Program-made: the position numbers and the translations under genes
Part shown: one piece after another, positions 24,986 to 33,388 of the stretch
Layout: every line of letters begins with the position of its first letter
How positions within the stretch are numbered: the stretch's first letter is position 1
DNA from: JBFWYO01 sp050186335
GTDB lineage: Bacteria; Pseudomonadota; Alphaproteobacteria; Bin65
Direction: 5' to 3'
DNA: 44,575 nt
Assembly (NCBI GenBank): GCA_050186335.1
Contig: JBFWYO010000032.1
Coordinates: forward strand, 1 to 44,575
Notes under the pieces: model-generated
Database searches by the model: none
The model's input: the letters and a program-made list of their open reading frames with translations, nothing else
What the model was told of the DNA's origin: nothing

Positions 24986-25672
24986 CTATTTTGCCGCCAA
25001 GGCGCGGCACGCGGCCTCGAAAGCCGCGACCGTCGCGACCCAGCCGATGAAGGTTTCGACGTTGTAGACGACGGCGCGGTGAATTTCGGGCGGGCCGGCT
25101 TGCATCGATGCGTCCTCGATCAGGACGCCGAAATATTCGCGCGACATTGCTTCCCGCAGGGTCCATTCCACGCCGACATTGCTGGCGATGCCGATCACGA
25201 CCAGCGTCTTGACGCCGCGCTCGATCAACTGCGCGTCGAGCGAGGTGCGGGCGAATCCGCTCGGCCGTGTCTTTCGAATGACGATTTCGCCGGCGCGGGG
25301 CGCCAGGCGGTCGACGAAGGCGAAATCCCAGGTGCCTTCGGTGAGCAACTGCCCGGCCAACTCGGGATGCGCGCGCATGTGCCGGAGCGCCGGCGATTTG
25401 AGCCACCAGGGCGACGTCTCGGGAATTTCGCGCAAGTCTTTCGAAAAACCGTTCTGCGCGTGAATGATCGCAACACCGGCGGCGCGCGCCGCGGCGAGGA
25501 CACGCTCGACCTTTTCGACGACCGCTTCGGCGCCGGAAATATCGAACCCGACCCGGTCCAGGTATCCGCCTTTCGAGCAAAAGGCGTTCTGCATGTCGTT
25601 GACGATCAGCGCCGTCGTCTCGCGTGCGATCGGCAACGGTTCCGGCCGGGCCGCGAGACGAATCGTGCGCAT
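24986..25672 (-). CDS. isochorismatase-family hydrolase, RutB-like, with Cys replaced by Gly
   Basis: The 228-residue protein resembles RutB (ureidoacrylate amidohydrolase of pyrimidine catabolism) along its length: IVNDMQNAF, KGGYLDRVGFD, LLTEGTWDFAFVD, KTRPSGF and EYFGVLIEDASMQAGP. The Asp (D26) and Lys (K134) of the usual triad are present. The nucleophilic Cys is not: the motif reads ASNVGVEWTLR, with Gly167 where RutB has Cys (GGC instead of TGC). True isochorismatases such as EntB also carry Gly there, so activity could have shifted rather than been lost. No rut genes are nearby. It lies between argJ and the TPR gene and ends 15 bases from the latter. Confidence 0.87.
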   Translation of the reverse strand: MRTIRLAARPEPLPIARETTALIVNDMQNAFCSKGGYLDRVGFDISGAEAVVEKVERVLAAARAAGVAIIHAQNGFSKDLREIPETSPWWLKSPALRHMRAHPELAGQLLTEGTWDFAFVDRLAPRAGEIVIRKTRPSGFARTSLDAQLIERGVKTLVVIGIASNVGVEWTLREAMSREYFGVLIEDASMQAGPPEIHRAVVYNVETFIGWVATVAAFEAACRALAAK

Positions 25673-25737
25673 CGGACGGTAATTCCTATGCTGAAAGCGA
25701 GTTCAGTCCGCGCCAGCCGAAGCACGCCCCGCGCAGG

Positions 25738-26967
25738 CTAACTGCGATAGTCGCCATTGATGGCGATGTACCCATGCGTGAGGTCGCAAGTCCATACGGT
25801 CGCGCTCGATTTGCCGACGCCGACATCGACCGCGATGTCGATATTCTGGCCCTTCATGTGCGCGGCGACCGGCGCCTCGTCGTAGTTCGGTACGCGCCCG
25901 CCTTTTTCGGTGATTTTGACGCCGCCGATGCGAATCGCCAGCTTGTCCCGGTTCGCCTTCTCGCCGGACTTGCCGACCGCCATGACGATGCGGCCCCAAT
26001 TGGCGTCCTGCCCGGCAATCGCCGTCTTGACCAAGGGCGAATTGGCGATGGCAAGTCCGATGCGCCGCGCGGCCTTAGCCGTGGCGGCACCGGTCACCGA
26101 AACGGCGACGAATTTGGTCGCCCCTTCGCCGTCGCGCACGACCTGTTGAGCGAGATCGATCAACAACTCGTCGAGCGCGGCCTTGAAGCCGCGCAGATGC
26201 CCGTCGCTCGCCTTGGCGACCCGCTTATGGGCGACGGCGCCCGTTGCGCAAAGAATCAGCGTATCGCTGGTCGACGTATCGCCGTCGACGGTGATCGCAT
26301 TGAACGACCGCGCCGTGCCGGCGGCTAGCAACGACTGCAGAACCGGAGCCGGGATTTTCGCGTCGGTCGCGACGAAGGCCAGCATGGTCGCCATGTCCGG
26401 CGCAATCATGCCCGAGCCCTTGGCGATGCCGTTGATGGTCACCACCGAATCGCCGATCTTGGCCGTGCGCGTCGCCAGTTTCGGGAACGTATCGGTCGTC
26501 ATGATCGCTTCGGCGGCCTGGCGCCAGCCGTTTTCGCCCAACTGTCCGGCCAACGTCGGCAGGGCGTCGACGATTTTTTGATAGGGCAGCGGCTCGCCGA
26601 TGACGCCGGTCGAGGCGACCAGTACCTCGTTCGGCTTGCAGCCGAGATTGGCGGCGACGGCCGCCACGGTTTTGCGTACCGCGACCTCGCCGAGCTTGCC
26701 GGTGAAGGCGTTGGAATTGCCGGAATTGACCACGATGGCGCGCGCTTTGCCGCCCTTGAGCGCCTTGCGGCACCACAGCACCGGCGCACCGGCGGTCAAC
26801 GACTTGGTGAACACGCCGGCCGCGGTCGTGCCCGCCGGCAGCGCGAACAGGCACAAGTCGGTGCGACTCTTGTAACGGATGCCGCAGGCCATGGCGCCGA
26901 GCCGGGCGCCGCCGATGCGTGGCATATCAGGGTAGGCGCGGGGCGCCAGCGGCGAAAGGTCGGCCAT
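25738..26967 (-). CDS. argJ: bifunctional glutamate N-acetyltransferase/amino-acid acetyltransferase
   Basis: ArgJ recycles the acetyl group from N-acetylornithine to glutamate in arginine synthesis. The 409-residue precursor cleaves itself into two chains at the conserved Ala-Thr bond. Here that is in APDMATMLAF, with Thr194 as the new N-terminal nucleophile. Other family blocks are NSGNSNAFTG (81-90), GGV- and TGVIGEPLP-type loops and DANWGRIVMAVGKSG. The length is normal. It is followed upstream on the same strand by the parvulin gene, a pairing common in this class. Confidence 0.96.
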   Translation of the reverse strand: MADLSPLAPRAYPDMPRIGGARLGAMACGIRYKSRTDLCLFALPAGTTAAGVFTKSLTAGAPVLWCRKALKGGKARAIVVNSGNSNAFTGKLGEVAVRKTVAAVAANLGCKPNEVLVASTGVIGEPLPYQKIVDALPTLAGQLGENGWRQAAEAIMTTDTFPKLATRTAKIGDSVVTINGIAKGSGMIAPDMATMLAFVATDAKIPAPVLQSLLAAGTARSFNAITVDGDTSTSDTLILCATGAVAHKRVAKASDGHLRGFKAALDELLIDLAQQVVRDGEGATKFVAVSVTGAATAKAARRIGLAIANSPLVKTAIAGQDANWGRIVMAVGKSGEKANRDKLAIRIGGVKITEKGGRVPNYDEAPVAAHMKGQNIDIAVDVGVGKSSATVWTCDLTHGYIAINGDYRS

Positions 26968-26997
26968 GGTTGGTGTGTCTATCGTTTGGGTGGTGGG

Positions 26998-27936
26998 TTA
27001 TTTCTTGTCGGCGGGCGCGGTTGGATCCGGTTTCTTGGCGGGCGGCGGTTCGGGCAACGCGACGCCCTTGGCGTCGAACCGCTCGACCTTCGATTTCGCG
27101 CGCAACTTGTCGACCTCGACCGCGATCAACTCGACCTGCATTTCCTGCTTCAGGCGTTCCTTGACGTCGTTGAACGTGGGAGTCGTCGGCTTGCGGCGCT
27201 CGGTGACCTTGATGACATGCCAGCCTTGATCGGTCTGCACCGGCGACTTGGCGACTTCGCCGACCTTCAATGCGGCGGTCGCGTCCGCGAACGGCTTGAT
27301 CGCCTGCGATGGAACGAAATAGCCGAGATCGCCGGCGGTCGCCTTGGACGGGCTGATCGACTTGTCCTTGACCAGTTTGGCGAAATCGGCGCCCCTTTGC
27401 AGTTGGCCGATCAGCGCGTCGGCTTCCGCCTTGGTCTTGACCACAATGTGGCTGGCGCGGACTTCCTCCTCGCCTTTGAATTCCTTGATCAGCACGTCGT
27501 ACTTGGCTTTCACGGCGTCGTCGGAAATCTTGCCGGCGACGATCTTCTCCATGAAGACTTCCTGGATCAGCCGGTCTTCGACCTGCGCCAGCCGCCGCTT
27601 GACCTCGGGATCGTCCTGCAGCTTCTGTTTGCGCGCCTCGTTGGCGACCAACTTGATCTGAATCACGCGTTCGAGCAGCGGCCGGTAAACCTGATCGAAC
27701 GGCGTCTGCCGCAATCGCTCCGGCAGCGCGTTATACTCGGCCTCCAGTTCGGACAGCATGATCTTGGAACCGTCGACGATTGCGACCACCACATCCTTGC
27801 TGTCCTTTTCGCCCTTCGGCGCCGGCTGGGCCGCGACGACGGTCGCGCAGAGCGCAATCGCGGCGCAGGCCGCCGCACCGGCAAGGCAACGGGCCAGTCG
27901 AACTCGGTAAGACATCCGCAACATGGGGCCCTGCAT
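26998..27936 (-). CDS. periplasmic peptidyl-prolyl isomerase, parvulin type
   Basis: The 312-residue product has an N-terminal signal peptide (LAGAAACAAIALCATVVAAQ), then a SurA/PrsA-like N-terminal helical domain. A PpiC-type parvulin domain follows at about 155-250 (EEVRASHIVV, GDLGYFVP, VQTDQGWHVIKV). It probably helps fold exported proteins. The C-terminal tail is Pro/Lys-rich. The start may be 27936, 27924 or 27915; the first is used, because GAGGG lies seven bases upstream. It is divergent from secA across a gap of about 290 bases with no other gene. Confidence 0.92.
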   Translation of the reverse strand: MQGPMLRMSYRVRLARCLAGAAACAAIALCATVVAAQPAPKGEKDSKDVVVAIVDGSKIMLSELEAEYNALPERLRQTPFDQVYRPLLERVIQIKLVANEARKQKLQDDPEVKRRLAQVEDRLIQEVFMEKIVAGKISDDAVKAKYDVLIKEFKGEEEVRASHIVVKTKAEADALIGQLQRGADFAKLVKDKSISPSKATAGDLGYFVPSQAIKPFADATAALKVGEVAKSPVQTDQGWHVIKVTERRKPTTPTFNDVKERLKQEMQVELIAVEVDKLRAKSKVERFDAKGVALPEPPPAKKPDPTAPADKK

Positions 27937-28225
27937 TTCCGGCCCTCGGCCGGCGCCATCGCCGTCCCGGGGACGGCGCGGCTATTCCTACCGCCAAAGC
28001 CGGCGCGAGCAAAGCGCGATCTCCCCGCCGCCCCGCCCCCGCCGAGGGGGTCCGACCAGCCCGCCCGGGGCCCGGGTTGCGCCGGATTCGGGACATTTTG
28101 GCCGGTTGGGCTCCGTTGACAGAGGCGCACCGCGCCCCTATGTGTCTCCCCAGACAACCTCTGCCATCCGGCCGGCCCCCGCTCGAGGGCGCGGCCCCTT
28201 CCAAGAAGACCGCGAGGACACCCGC

Positions 28226-30964
28226 ATGTTCGGCTCCGTCGCCCGCCGAATATTCGGCTCGGCCAACGATCGTTACGTCAAGCGCCTGCGTTCCACGGTC
28301 GACAAGATCAACGCCCTGGAAGCCGACGTATCGAAACTGTCCGACGACGAGCTGAGGGCGCGCACGCCGTGGCTCAAGAAGCGCCTCGCCGACGGCGAAG
28401 ACCTCGACGCGATCCTGCCGGACGCCTTCGCCACCGTGCGCGAAGCGGCCAAGCGCGTGCTCGGCGAGCGCCATTACGACGTCCAGTTGATGGGCGGCAT
28501 CGTTCTGCATCGCGGCATGATCTCGGAGATGAAGACCGGCGAAGGCAAGACGCTGGTCGCCACGCTGCCGGTTTACCTGAACGCGCTGTCCGGCAAGGGC
28601 GTGCACGTCGTCACCGTCAATGACTACCTGGCCCAGCGCGACTCGGAATGGATGGGCCGCGTCTACAAGTTTCTCGATCTCACGGTCGGCTGCATCGTTC
28701 ACGGCCTGGACGACGACGTCCGGCGCCAGCAATACGCCGCCGACATCACCTACGGCACGAACAACGAATACGGCTTCGACTATCTGCGCGACAACATGAA
28801 GTTCCGCCTGGACGACATGGTTCAGCGGGACTTCAACTATGCGATCGTCGACGAAGTGGACTCGATTCTGATCGACGAAGCGCGCACGCCGCTGATCATT
28901 TCCGGCCCGGCCGAGGATTCCTCGGAGCTGTATCGGCAGGTCGACAAGCTGATTCCGCGCCTGACCGCCGAGCATTTCGAAAAGGACGAGAAGCAGCGCA
29001 GCGTTTCACTCACCGAAGCCGGTTCGGAGCGCATGGAGCAGTTGCTGCAAGAGGCCGGCCTGATCAAGGACGGCACGCTCTACGACATCAAGCACATTTC
29101 GCTGGTGCATCACACCAACCAGGCATTGCGCGCGCACAAGCTATTCCATCGCGACACGGAATACATCGTCAAGGACAACAAAGTCATCATCATCGACGAA
29201 TTCACCGGTCGCATGATGGAAGGCCGGCGCTATTCGGAAGGCCTGCACCAGGCGCTCGAGGCCAAGGAGAACGTGGAAATCCAGGTCGAGAACCAGACGC
29301 TGGCCTCGATCACGTTCCAGAACTATTTCCGCCTGTACCCGAAACTCGCCGGCATGACCGGCACGGCGATGACCGAAGCAGCCGAGTTCGCGGAAATCTA
29401 CAATCTCGAAGTCATCGAGATCCCGACGCACATGCCGGTCGTGCGCAAGGATCACAACGACGAAGTCTATCGCACGGCCGGCGAGAAGTTCGAATCGGTC
29501 GTCAAGCTGATCGAGGAATGCCGGCAGCGCATGCAGCCGGTGCTGGTCGGCACCGTCAGCATCGAAAAATCGGAAATGCTGGCCGAAATCCTGAAGAAGA
29601 AGAAGGTCCCGCATCAGGTCCTGAACGCGCGCTTCCACGAGCAGGAAGCCTACATCATCGCCCAGGCCGGCTACCCCGGCGCGGTGACCATCGCCACCAA
29701 CATGGCCGGTCGCGGAACCGACATCAAACTCGGCGGCAATCTGGAGATGCGCATCAAGCACGAGCTTGGCGCTGTTACCGACGAAGCCGAGCGGAAAAAG
29801 CGCATTTTGCAACTCGAAGCCGAAATCGCCGAAGCCAAGAAGAAAGTCATCGATGCCGGCGGGCTCTACGTGCTGGCCACCGAACGTCACGAAAGCCGGC
29901 GCATCGACAACCAGTTGCGCGGCCGCTCGGGCCGCCAGGGCGACCCGGGCGCCTCGAAGTTCTTCGTCTCGCTCGAAGACGATCTGATGCGCATCTTCGG
30001 CTCGCAGCGCATGGACGGGTGGCTGCAGCGCCTCGGCCTCAAGGAAGGCGAAGCGATCATCCATTCGTGGATCAACAAGGCGCTCGAAAAGGCGCAGCAG
30101 AAGGTCGAAGCGCGCAACTTCGAAATCCGCAAGAGCCTGCTGCGCTTCGACAACGTCATGAACGATCAGCGCAAGGTCATCTACGAGCAACGGCGCGATC
30201 TGATGCGCGCCGAGGACGTTTCGGAAACCGTCGCCGAAATGCGCGGCGAGGTGCTCGATGCGTTGATAACGAAGTGCATCCCGCCGAACGCCTACTCTGA
30301 GCAGTGGGACGTGCACGGCTTGCACACCGAATTGCTGCGTCTGTTCGGGCTCGATCTGCCGGTGCAGGAATGGGCCAAGGAAGAAGGCATCGCGGATCAG
30401 GAAATCCGCGAGCGCATCGCCAAGGAGATCGACCGCAAGATGGCGGAAAAAGCCGCCAATTACGGGCCCGAGATCATGCGCATGGCGGAAAAGAGCCTGC
30501 TGCTCCAGATCCTCGACCAGCAATGGAAGGACCATCTGCTGTCGCTCGATCATTTGCGCCAGGCGGTCAATCTGCGCGCCTACGGACAGAAAGATCCGCT
30601 CAACGAGTACAAGCGCGAGGCCTTCGAGCTGTTCGGCCGCATGCTCGACAGTTTGCGCGAGATCGTCACGCAGGTCCTGTCGCACCTGGAGATCAGGATG
30701 GAGGCGGCCGAGCAGGCTGCGGCGCTGCCGGAGCCGAGCCGACGCATGCAGGAAACCCGCATGGATCCGGCACTGGCTGCGACCGGCACCGATGGCATGG
30801 GCTTCGGCGAGCCCGGCGGGACGGCCACGCAAGTCCGCTCGCGCCCGGTCGGCGTCGAGATGAATCCGAACGATCCGGCCACCTGGGGCAAGACGCCGCG
30901 CAATGCGCCCTGCCCTTGCGGCTCCGGCAAAAAATACAAGCACTGTCACGGCAGCGTCGCTTAG
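28226..30964 (+). CDS. secA: preprotein translocase ATPase SecA
   Basis: SecA drives unfolded precursors through the SecYEG channel. The 912-residue protein has the standard motor: Walker A MKTGEGKT (102-109), DEVD Walker B (209-212), the second nucleotide domain with MAGRGTDIKLGG and GRSGRQGD, and helical scaffold and wing regions. The C-terminal zinc-binding tail is CPCGSGKKYKHCHG. The ATG at 28226 has GAGGA seven bases upstream. A frame open to 27923 adds a Pro/Arg-rich stretch that is not part of SecA. An intrinsic terminator follows (31026-31077). Confidence 0.98.
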   Translation: MFGSVARRIFGSANDRYVKRLRSTVDKINALEADVSKLSDDELRARTPWLKKRLADGEDLDAILPDAFATVREAAKRVLGERHYDVQLMGGIVLHRGMISEMKTGEGKTLVATLPVYLNALSGKGVHVVTVNDYLAQRDSEWMGRVYKFLDLTVGCIVHGLDDDVRRQQYAADITYGTNNEYGFDYLRDNMKFRLDDMVQRDFNYAIVDEVDSILIDEARTPLIISGPAEDSSELYRQVDKLIPRLTAEHFEKDEKQRSVSLTEAGSERMEQLLQEAGLIKDGTLYDIKHISLVHHTNQALRAHKLFHRDTEYIVKDNKVIIIDEFTGRMMEGRRYSEGLHQALEAKENVEIQVENQTLASITFQNYFRLYPKLAGMTGTAMTEAAEFAEIYNLEVIEIPTHMPVVRKDHNDEVYRTAGEKFESVVKLIEECRQRMQPVLVGTVSIEKSEMLAEILKKKKVPHQVLNARFHEQEAYIIAQAGYPGAVTIATNMAGRGTDIKLGGNLEMRIKHELGAVTDEAERKKRILQLEAEIAEAKKKVIDAGGLYVLATERHESRRIDNQLRGRSGRQGDPGASKFFVSLEDDLMRIFGSQRMDGWLQRLGLKEGEAIIHSWINKALEKAQQKVEARNFEIRKSLLRFDNVMNDQRKVIYEQRRDLMRAEDVSETVAEMRGEVLDALITKCIPPNAYSEQWDVHGLHTELLRLFGLDLPVQEWAKEEGIADQEIRERIAKEIDRKMAEKAANYGPEIMRMAEKSLLLQILDQQWKDHLLSLDHLRQAVNLRAYGQKDPLNEYKREAFELFGRMLDSLREIVTQVLSHLEIRMEAAEQAAALPEPSRRMQETRMDPALAATGTDGMGFGEPGGTATQVRSRPVGVEMNPNDPATWGKTPRNAPCPCGSGKKYKHCHGSVA

Positions 30965-31025
30965 CGCGGGTCGACGCCAGGCGGCCGACCTCGTGCGCAG
31001 CGGGCTGCAATTGCACCGAATCGAA

Positions 31026-31077
31026 GCGTAGGCAATCGGCGCGATAGCGCCGGCTGCGCCTACGCCAAGCCTTTTTT
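31026..31077 (+). terminator. secA terminator running into the accA 3' end
   Basis: GCGTAGGC (31026-31033) pairs with GCCTACGC (31058-31065). An inner GGCGC-GATA-GCGCC hairpin (31038-31051) extends the structure. CAAGCC and six Ts (31072-31077) follow on the plus strand. The 3' arm and the T-run lie inside the last codons of accA, so the two convergent genes share this DNA. Confidence 0.75.
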
Positions 31078-32016
31078 ACCGATATTGAGAAACTTCTCGC
31101 GCCGGCGCGCGCGCAGCACGCCGCCGTCGACATTGACCAGTTCCTTGAGCGACTTGGCCAGTGCGTTGCGCATGTTATCGAACATCTCGTCGCGGTTGCG
31201 GTGCGCGCCGCCCAACGGCTCGGGCACGATGTTGTCGATGACGTCGAGTTCGAGCAGGTCCTGCGCGGTGACCTTGAGCGCCTCGGCGGCCTCCTTGGCC
31301 TGTTCGGAACTGCGCCACAGGATCGACGCGCAGCCTTCCGGCGAAATCACCGAATAGATCGAATGCTCGAGCATCAGCACGTGGTTGGCGGTGGCGATCG
31401 CGATCGCGCCGCCCGAGCCGCCCTCGCCGATGATCACCGAGATGACCGGCACGCGAAGGTTCATGCTGATATCGATCGAGCGCGCGATCGCCTCGGCCTG
31501 GCCGCGTTCCTCGGCGCCCTTGCCGGGATACGCGCCGGCGGTGTCGACCAGGGTGATGATCGGCAAACGGAACCGGTCCGCCATCAGCATCAGGCGCTGC
31601 GCCTTGCGGTAGCCCTCAGGCCGCGCCATGCCGAAATTGTGCTTGATGCGGCTTTGCGTGTCGTGGCCCTTTTCGGTGCCGATCAGCATCACGGAGCGGC
31701 CGTTGAAGCGCGCCAGCCCGCCGATTACGGCGGCGTCCTCGGCGAATGCCCGATCGCCGGCCAGCGGCGTGAACTCGTCGAACAAGGCGGCCAGATAATC
31801 GCTGAAATGCGGCCGTTCCGGATGCCGCGCAACCTGGACCTTCTGCCAGGACGACAGCTTCGAGTAGGTCTGGCGCAGCATGCGCTCGACCTTCTCCTGC
31901 AGCTTCGCGACCTCGTCGGTAATATTGAGCCCGCCGCCATCGGACAGATGGCGGAGCTCTTCGATTTTGCCTTCGAGCTCGGCGATCGATTTTTCGAAAT
32001 CGAGAAAGGTCGGCAT
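31060..32016 (-). CDS. accA: acetyl-CoA carboxylase carboxyltransferase subunit alpha
   Basis: AccA, with AccD, transfers the carboxyl group from biotin to acetyl-CoA at the first step of fatty-acid synthesis. The 318-residue product is full length. The alpha-subunit blocks are clear: FLDFEKSIAELEGKIEEL at the N-terminus, TEKGHDTQSRIKHNFGM, RPEGYRKAQRLM, LVDTAGAYPGKGAEERGQ and IIGEGGSGGAIAIA. accD is not in the window. It is convergent with secA and is followed upstream on the same strand by the malyl-CoA lyase gene. Confidence 0.97.
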   Translation of the reverse strand: MPTFLDFEKSIAELEGKIEELRHLSDGGGLNITDEVAKLQEKVERMLRQTYSKLSSWQKVQVARHPERPHFSDYLAALFDEFTPLAGDRAFAEDAAVIGGLARFNGRSVMLIGTEKGHDTQSRIKHNFGMARPEGYRKAQRLMLMADRFRLPIITLVDTAGAYPGKGAEERGQAEAIARSIDISMNLRVPVISVIIGEGGSGGAIAIATANHVLMLEHSIYSVISPEGCASILWRSSEQAKEAAEALKVTAQDLLELDVIDNIVPEPLGGAHRNRDEMFDNMRNALAKSLKELVNVDGGVLRARRREKFLNIGKKGLA

Positions 32017-32147
32017 GGCTCAACGACTTAGCACAAAATCGCCGAAATGGCGACGGGGCGCCTTCTCTCACGCGGCGGCGGGTAAATCAAGATATTGCGT
32101 CGTTCCGAAGCCGTAGCCCTTTATGCACCCCTCTCGGGACGCATGAT

Positions 32148-33131
32148 TCAGGCGCCCCGGCGCGCGATCGTCTCGGCGAAGTTGATCAAATGCTCGGCCT
32201 GGCGGATCGAGGCAAAGTCGATCAGCCTGCCGTCGAGGGCCACGGCACCCTTGCCGTCGCGCTTGGCCTGCTCCATCGCCTCGAGAATGCGCCGTGCCTT
32301 GACGAGCTCTTTTTCGGACGGGCTGTAGACATGGTTGGCCAGATCGACCTGCGACGGATGGATCGCCCATTTTCCTTCGCAGCCGAGAATCGCGGCGCGA
32401 TTGGCGTGGGCGCGGAAACCGTCGGGATCGGAGAAATCGCCGAACGGTCCGTCGATCACGCGCAATCCCGCGGCGCGGCCCGCGACCACGATGCGCGCGA
32501 CCGCGTAGTGCCACATGTCGCCCCAGTGAAAGTCGCGCGTGCCGTCGCTCAATTTATCGGTCAGCACGCCGTAATCCGGATTCGGCCCGCCGATCTGCGT
32601 CGTGCGCGCCTTGGTCGAGGCCGCGTAATCGGCCACGCCGAAATGCAGCGATTCGTTGCGCTTGCTGGCGCGCGCGATGGCGTCGACATTGGCCATACCG
32701 AGCGCGGTTTCGATGATCAGCTCGAAGCCGACGCGTTTCTTGCGCCGCTTGGCCGCCTCGATCTGCGTACACAGCATGTCGAGCGCATAGACATCGCCCT
32801 CAGTGCCGACCTTGGGGATCATGATCAGATCGAGCCGGTCGCCGGCCTGCTCGAGCACATCGACCACGTCGCGATACATGTAATGCGTGTCGAGCCCGTT
32901 GATGCGCACCGAGAGCACCTTGTCCTTCCAGTCGACCTCGTTGATCGCCTGGATGACGTTCTTGCGCGCCTGTTCCTTGTCCGCCGGCGCGACCGCGTCT
33001 TCGAGATCGAGAAAGATCACGTCGGCCTTGGAATTGGCCGCTTTTTCGAAGAATTTCGGGCTGCTGCCGGGAACCGCCAATTCGCTGCGGTTGAGCCGCG
33101 CGGGCGCCGGTTCGACGAGGGTAAAACTCAT
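32148..33131 (-). CDS. mcl1: L-malyl-CoA/beta-methylmalyl-CoA lyase
   Basis: Mcl1-type enzymes interconvert malyl-CoA with acetyl-CoA plus glyoxylate, and methylmalyl-CoA with propionyl-CoA plus glyoxylate, as in the ethylmalonyl-CoA pathway and glyoxylate metabolism. The 327-residue product matches the Rhodobacter-type enzyme along its length: DLEDAVAPADKEQARKNVI, SVRINGLDT, IMIPKVG, DGPFGDFSDPDGF, GKWAIHPSQVDLANHVYSPS and ASIRQAEHLI. No other ethylmalonyl-CoA pathway gene is in the window. The gene is co-oriented with accA, 131 bases upstream of it. A pair of inverted repeats follows on the other side (33219-33380). Confidence 0.93.
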   Translation of the reverse strand: MSFTLVEPAPARLNRSELAVPGSSPKFFEKAANSKADVIFLDLEDAVAPADKEQARKNVIQAINEVDWKDKVLSVRINGLDTHYMYRDVVDVLEQAGDRLDLIMIPKVGTEGDVYALDMLCTQIEAAKRRKKRVGFELIIETALGMANVDAIARASKRNESLHFGVADYAASTKARTTQIGGPNPDYGVLTDKLSDGTRDFHWGDMWHYAVARIVVAGRAAGLRVIDGPFGDFSDPDGFRAHANRAAILGCEGKWAIHPSQVDLANHVYSPSEKELVKARRILEAMEQAKRDGKGAVALDGRLIDFASIRQAEHLINFAETIARRGA

Positions 33132-33218
33132 GGATCTTGGCTCTTTTGTGCAGTGCGAAAGAACCGACCATAAGCGAGATAGGCCGAGGCTGCAACGTAC
33201 CCCGCCGACCGCGCTACG

Positions 33219-33250
33219 TCCCTCGCCCCCGGCTTCGGGGGAGAGGGTTG
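33219..33250. repeat. REP-like element, copy 1
   Basis: TCCCTCGCCCCC...GGGGGAGAGGGTTG forms a G/C-rich hairpin. Its reverse complement matches copy 2 at 33347-33380 almost throughout the arms, apart from the loop. Paired, oppositely oriented copies in an intergenic gap are typical of REP/BIME-type elements. A related fragment (CCCTCACCC near 42482) occurs before cobS. Confidence 0.65.
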
Positions 33251-33346
33251 CGGAAGCTTCGCGACGCGATTTTCGCGGCGCTTAGCTGCAGCTGGGTGAG
33301 CGGGTTTTTCCCGCGCGCCAGTACAATCGTCCCACCCCCCTCACCC

Positions 33347-33380
33347 CAACCCTCTCCCCCGCAAGCGCGGGGGCGAGGGA
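33347..33380. repeat. REP-like element, copy 2 (inverted)
   Basis: CAACCCTCTCCCCC-GCAAGCGC-GGGGGCGAGGGA is the inverted partner of copy 1, with the hairpin arms 96 bases away. It lies just after the xerD stop on the minus strand and could also serve as its transcription terminator. Between the copies is a small GCGGG-TTTTT-CCCGC hairpin (33300-33314). No gene lies in this 257-base gap. Confidence 0.65.
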
Positions 33381-33388
33381 GAGTAAAA

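Noticed and set aside
27923..28225. N-terminal extension of SecA
   Set aside because: A Pro/Arg-rich translation with no SecA similarity. The ATG at 28226 has a good ribosome-binding site.
29141..30949. 602-residue open frame on the minus strand inside secA
   Set aside because: Antisense shadow of SecA with no recognisable motif.
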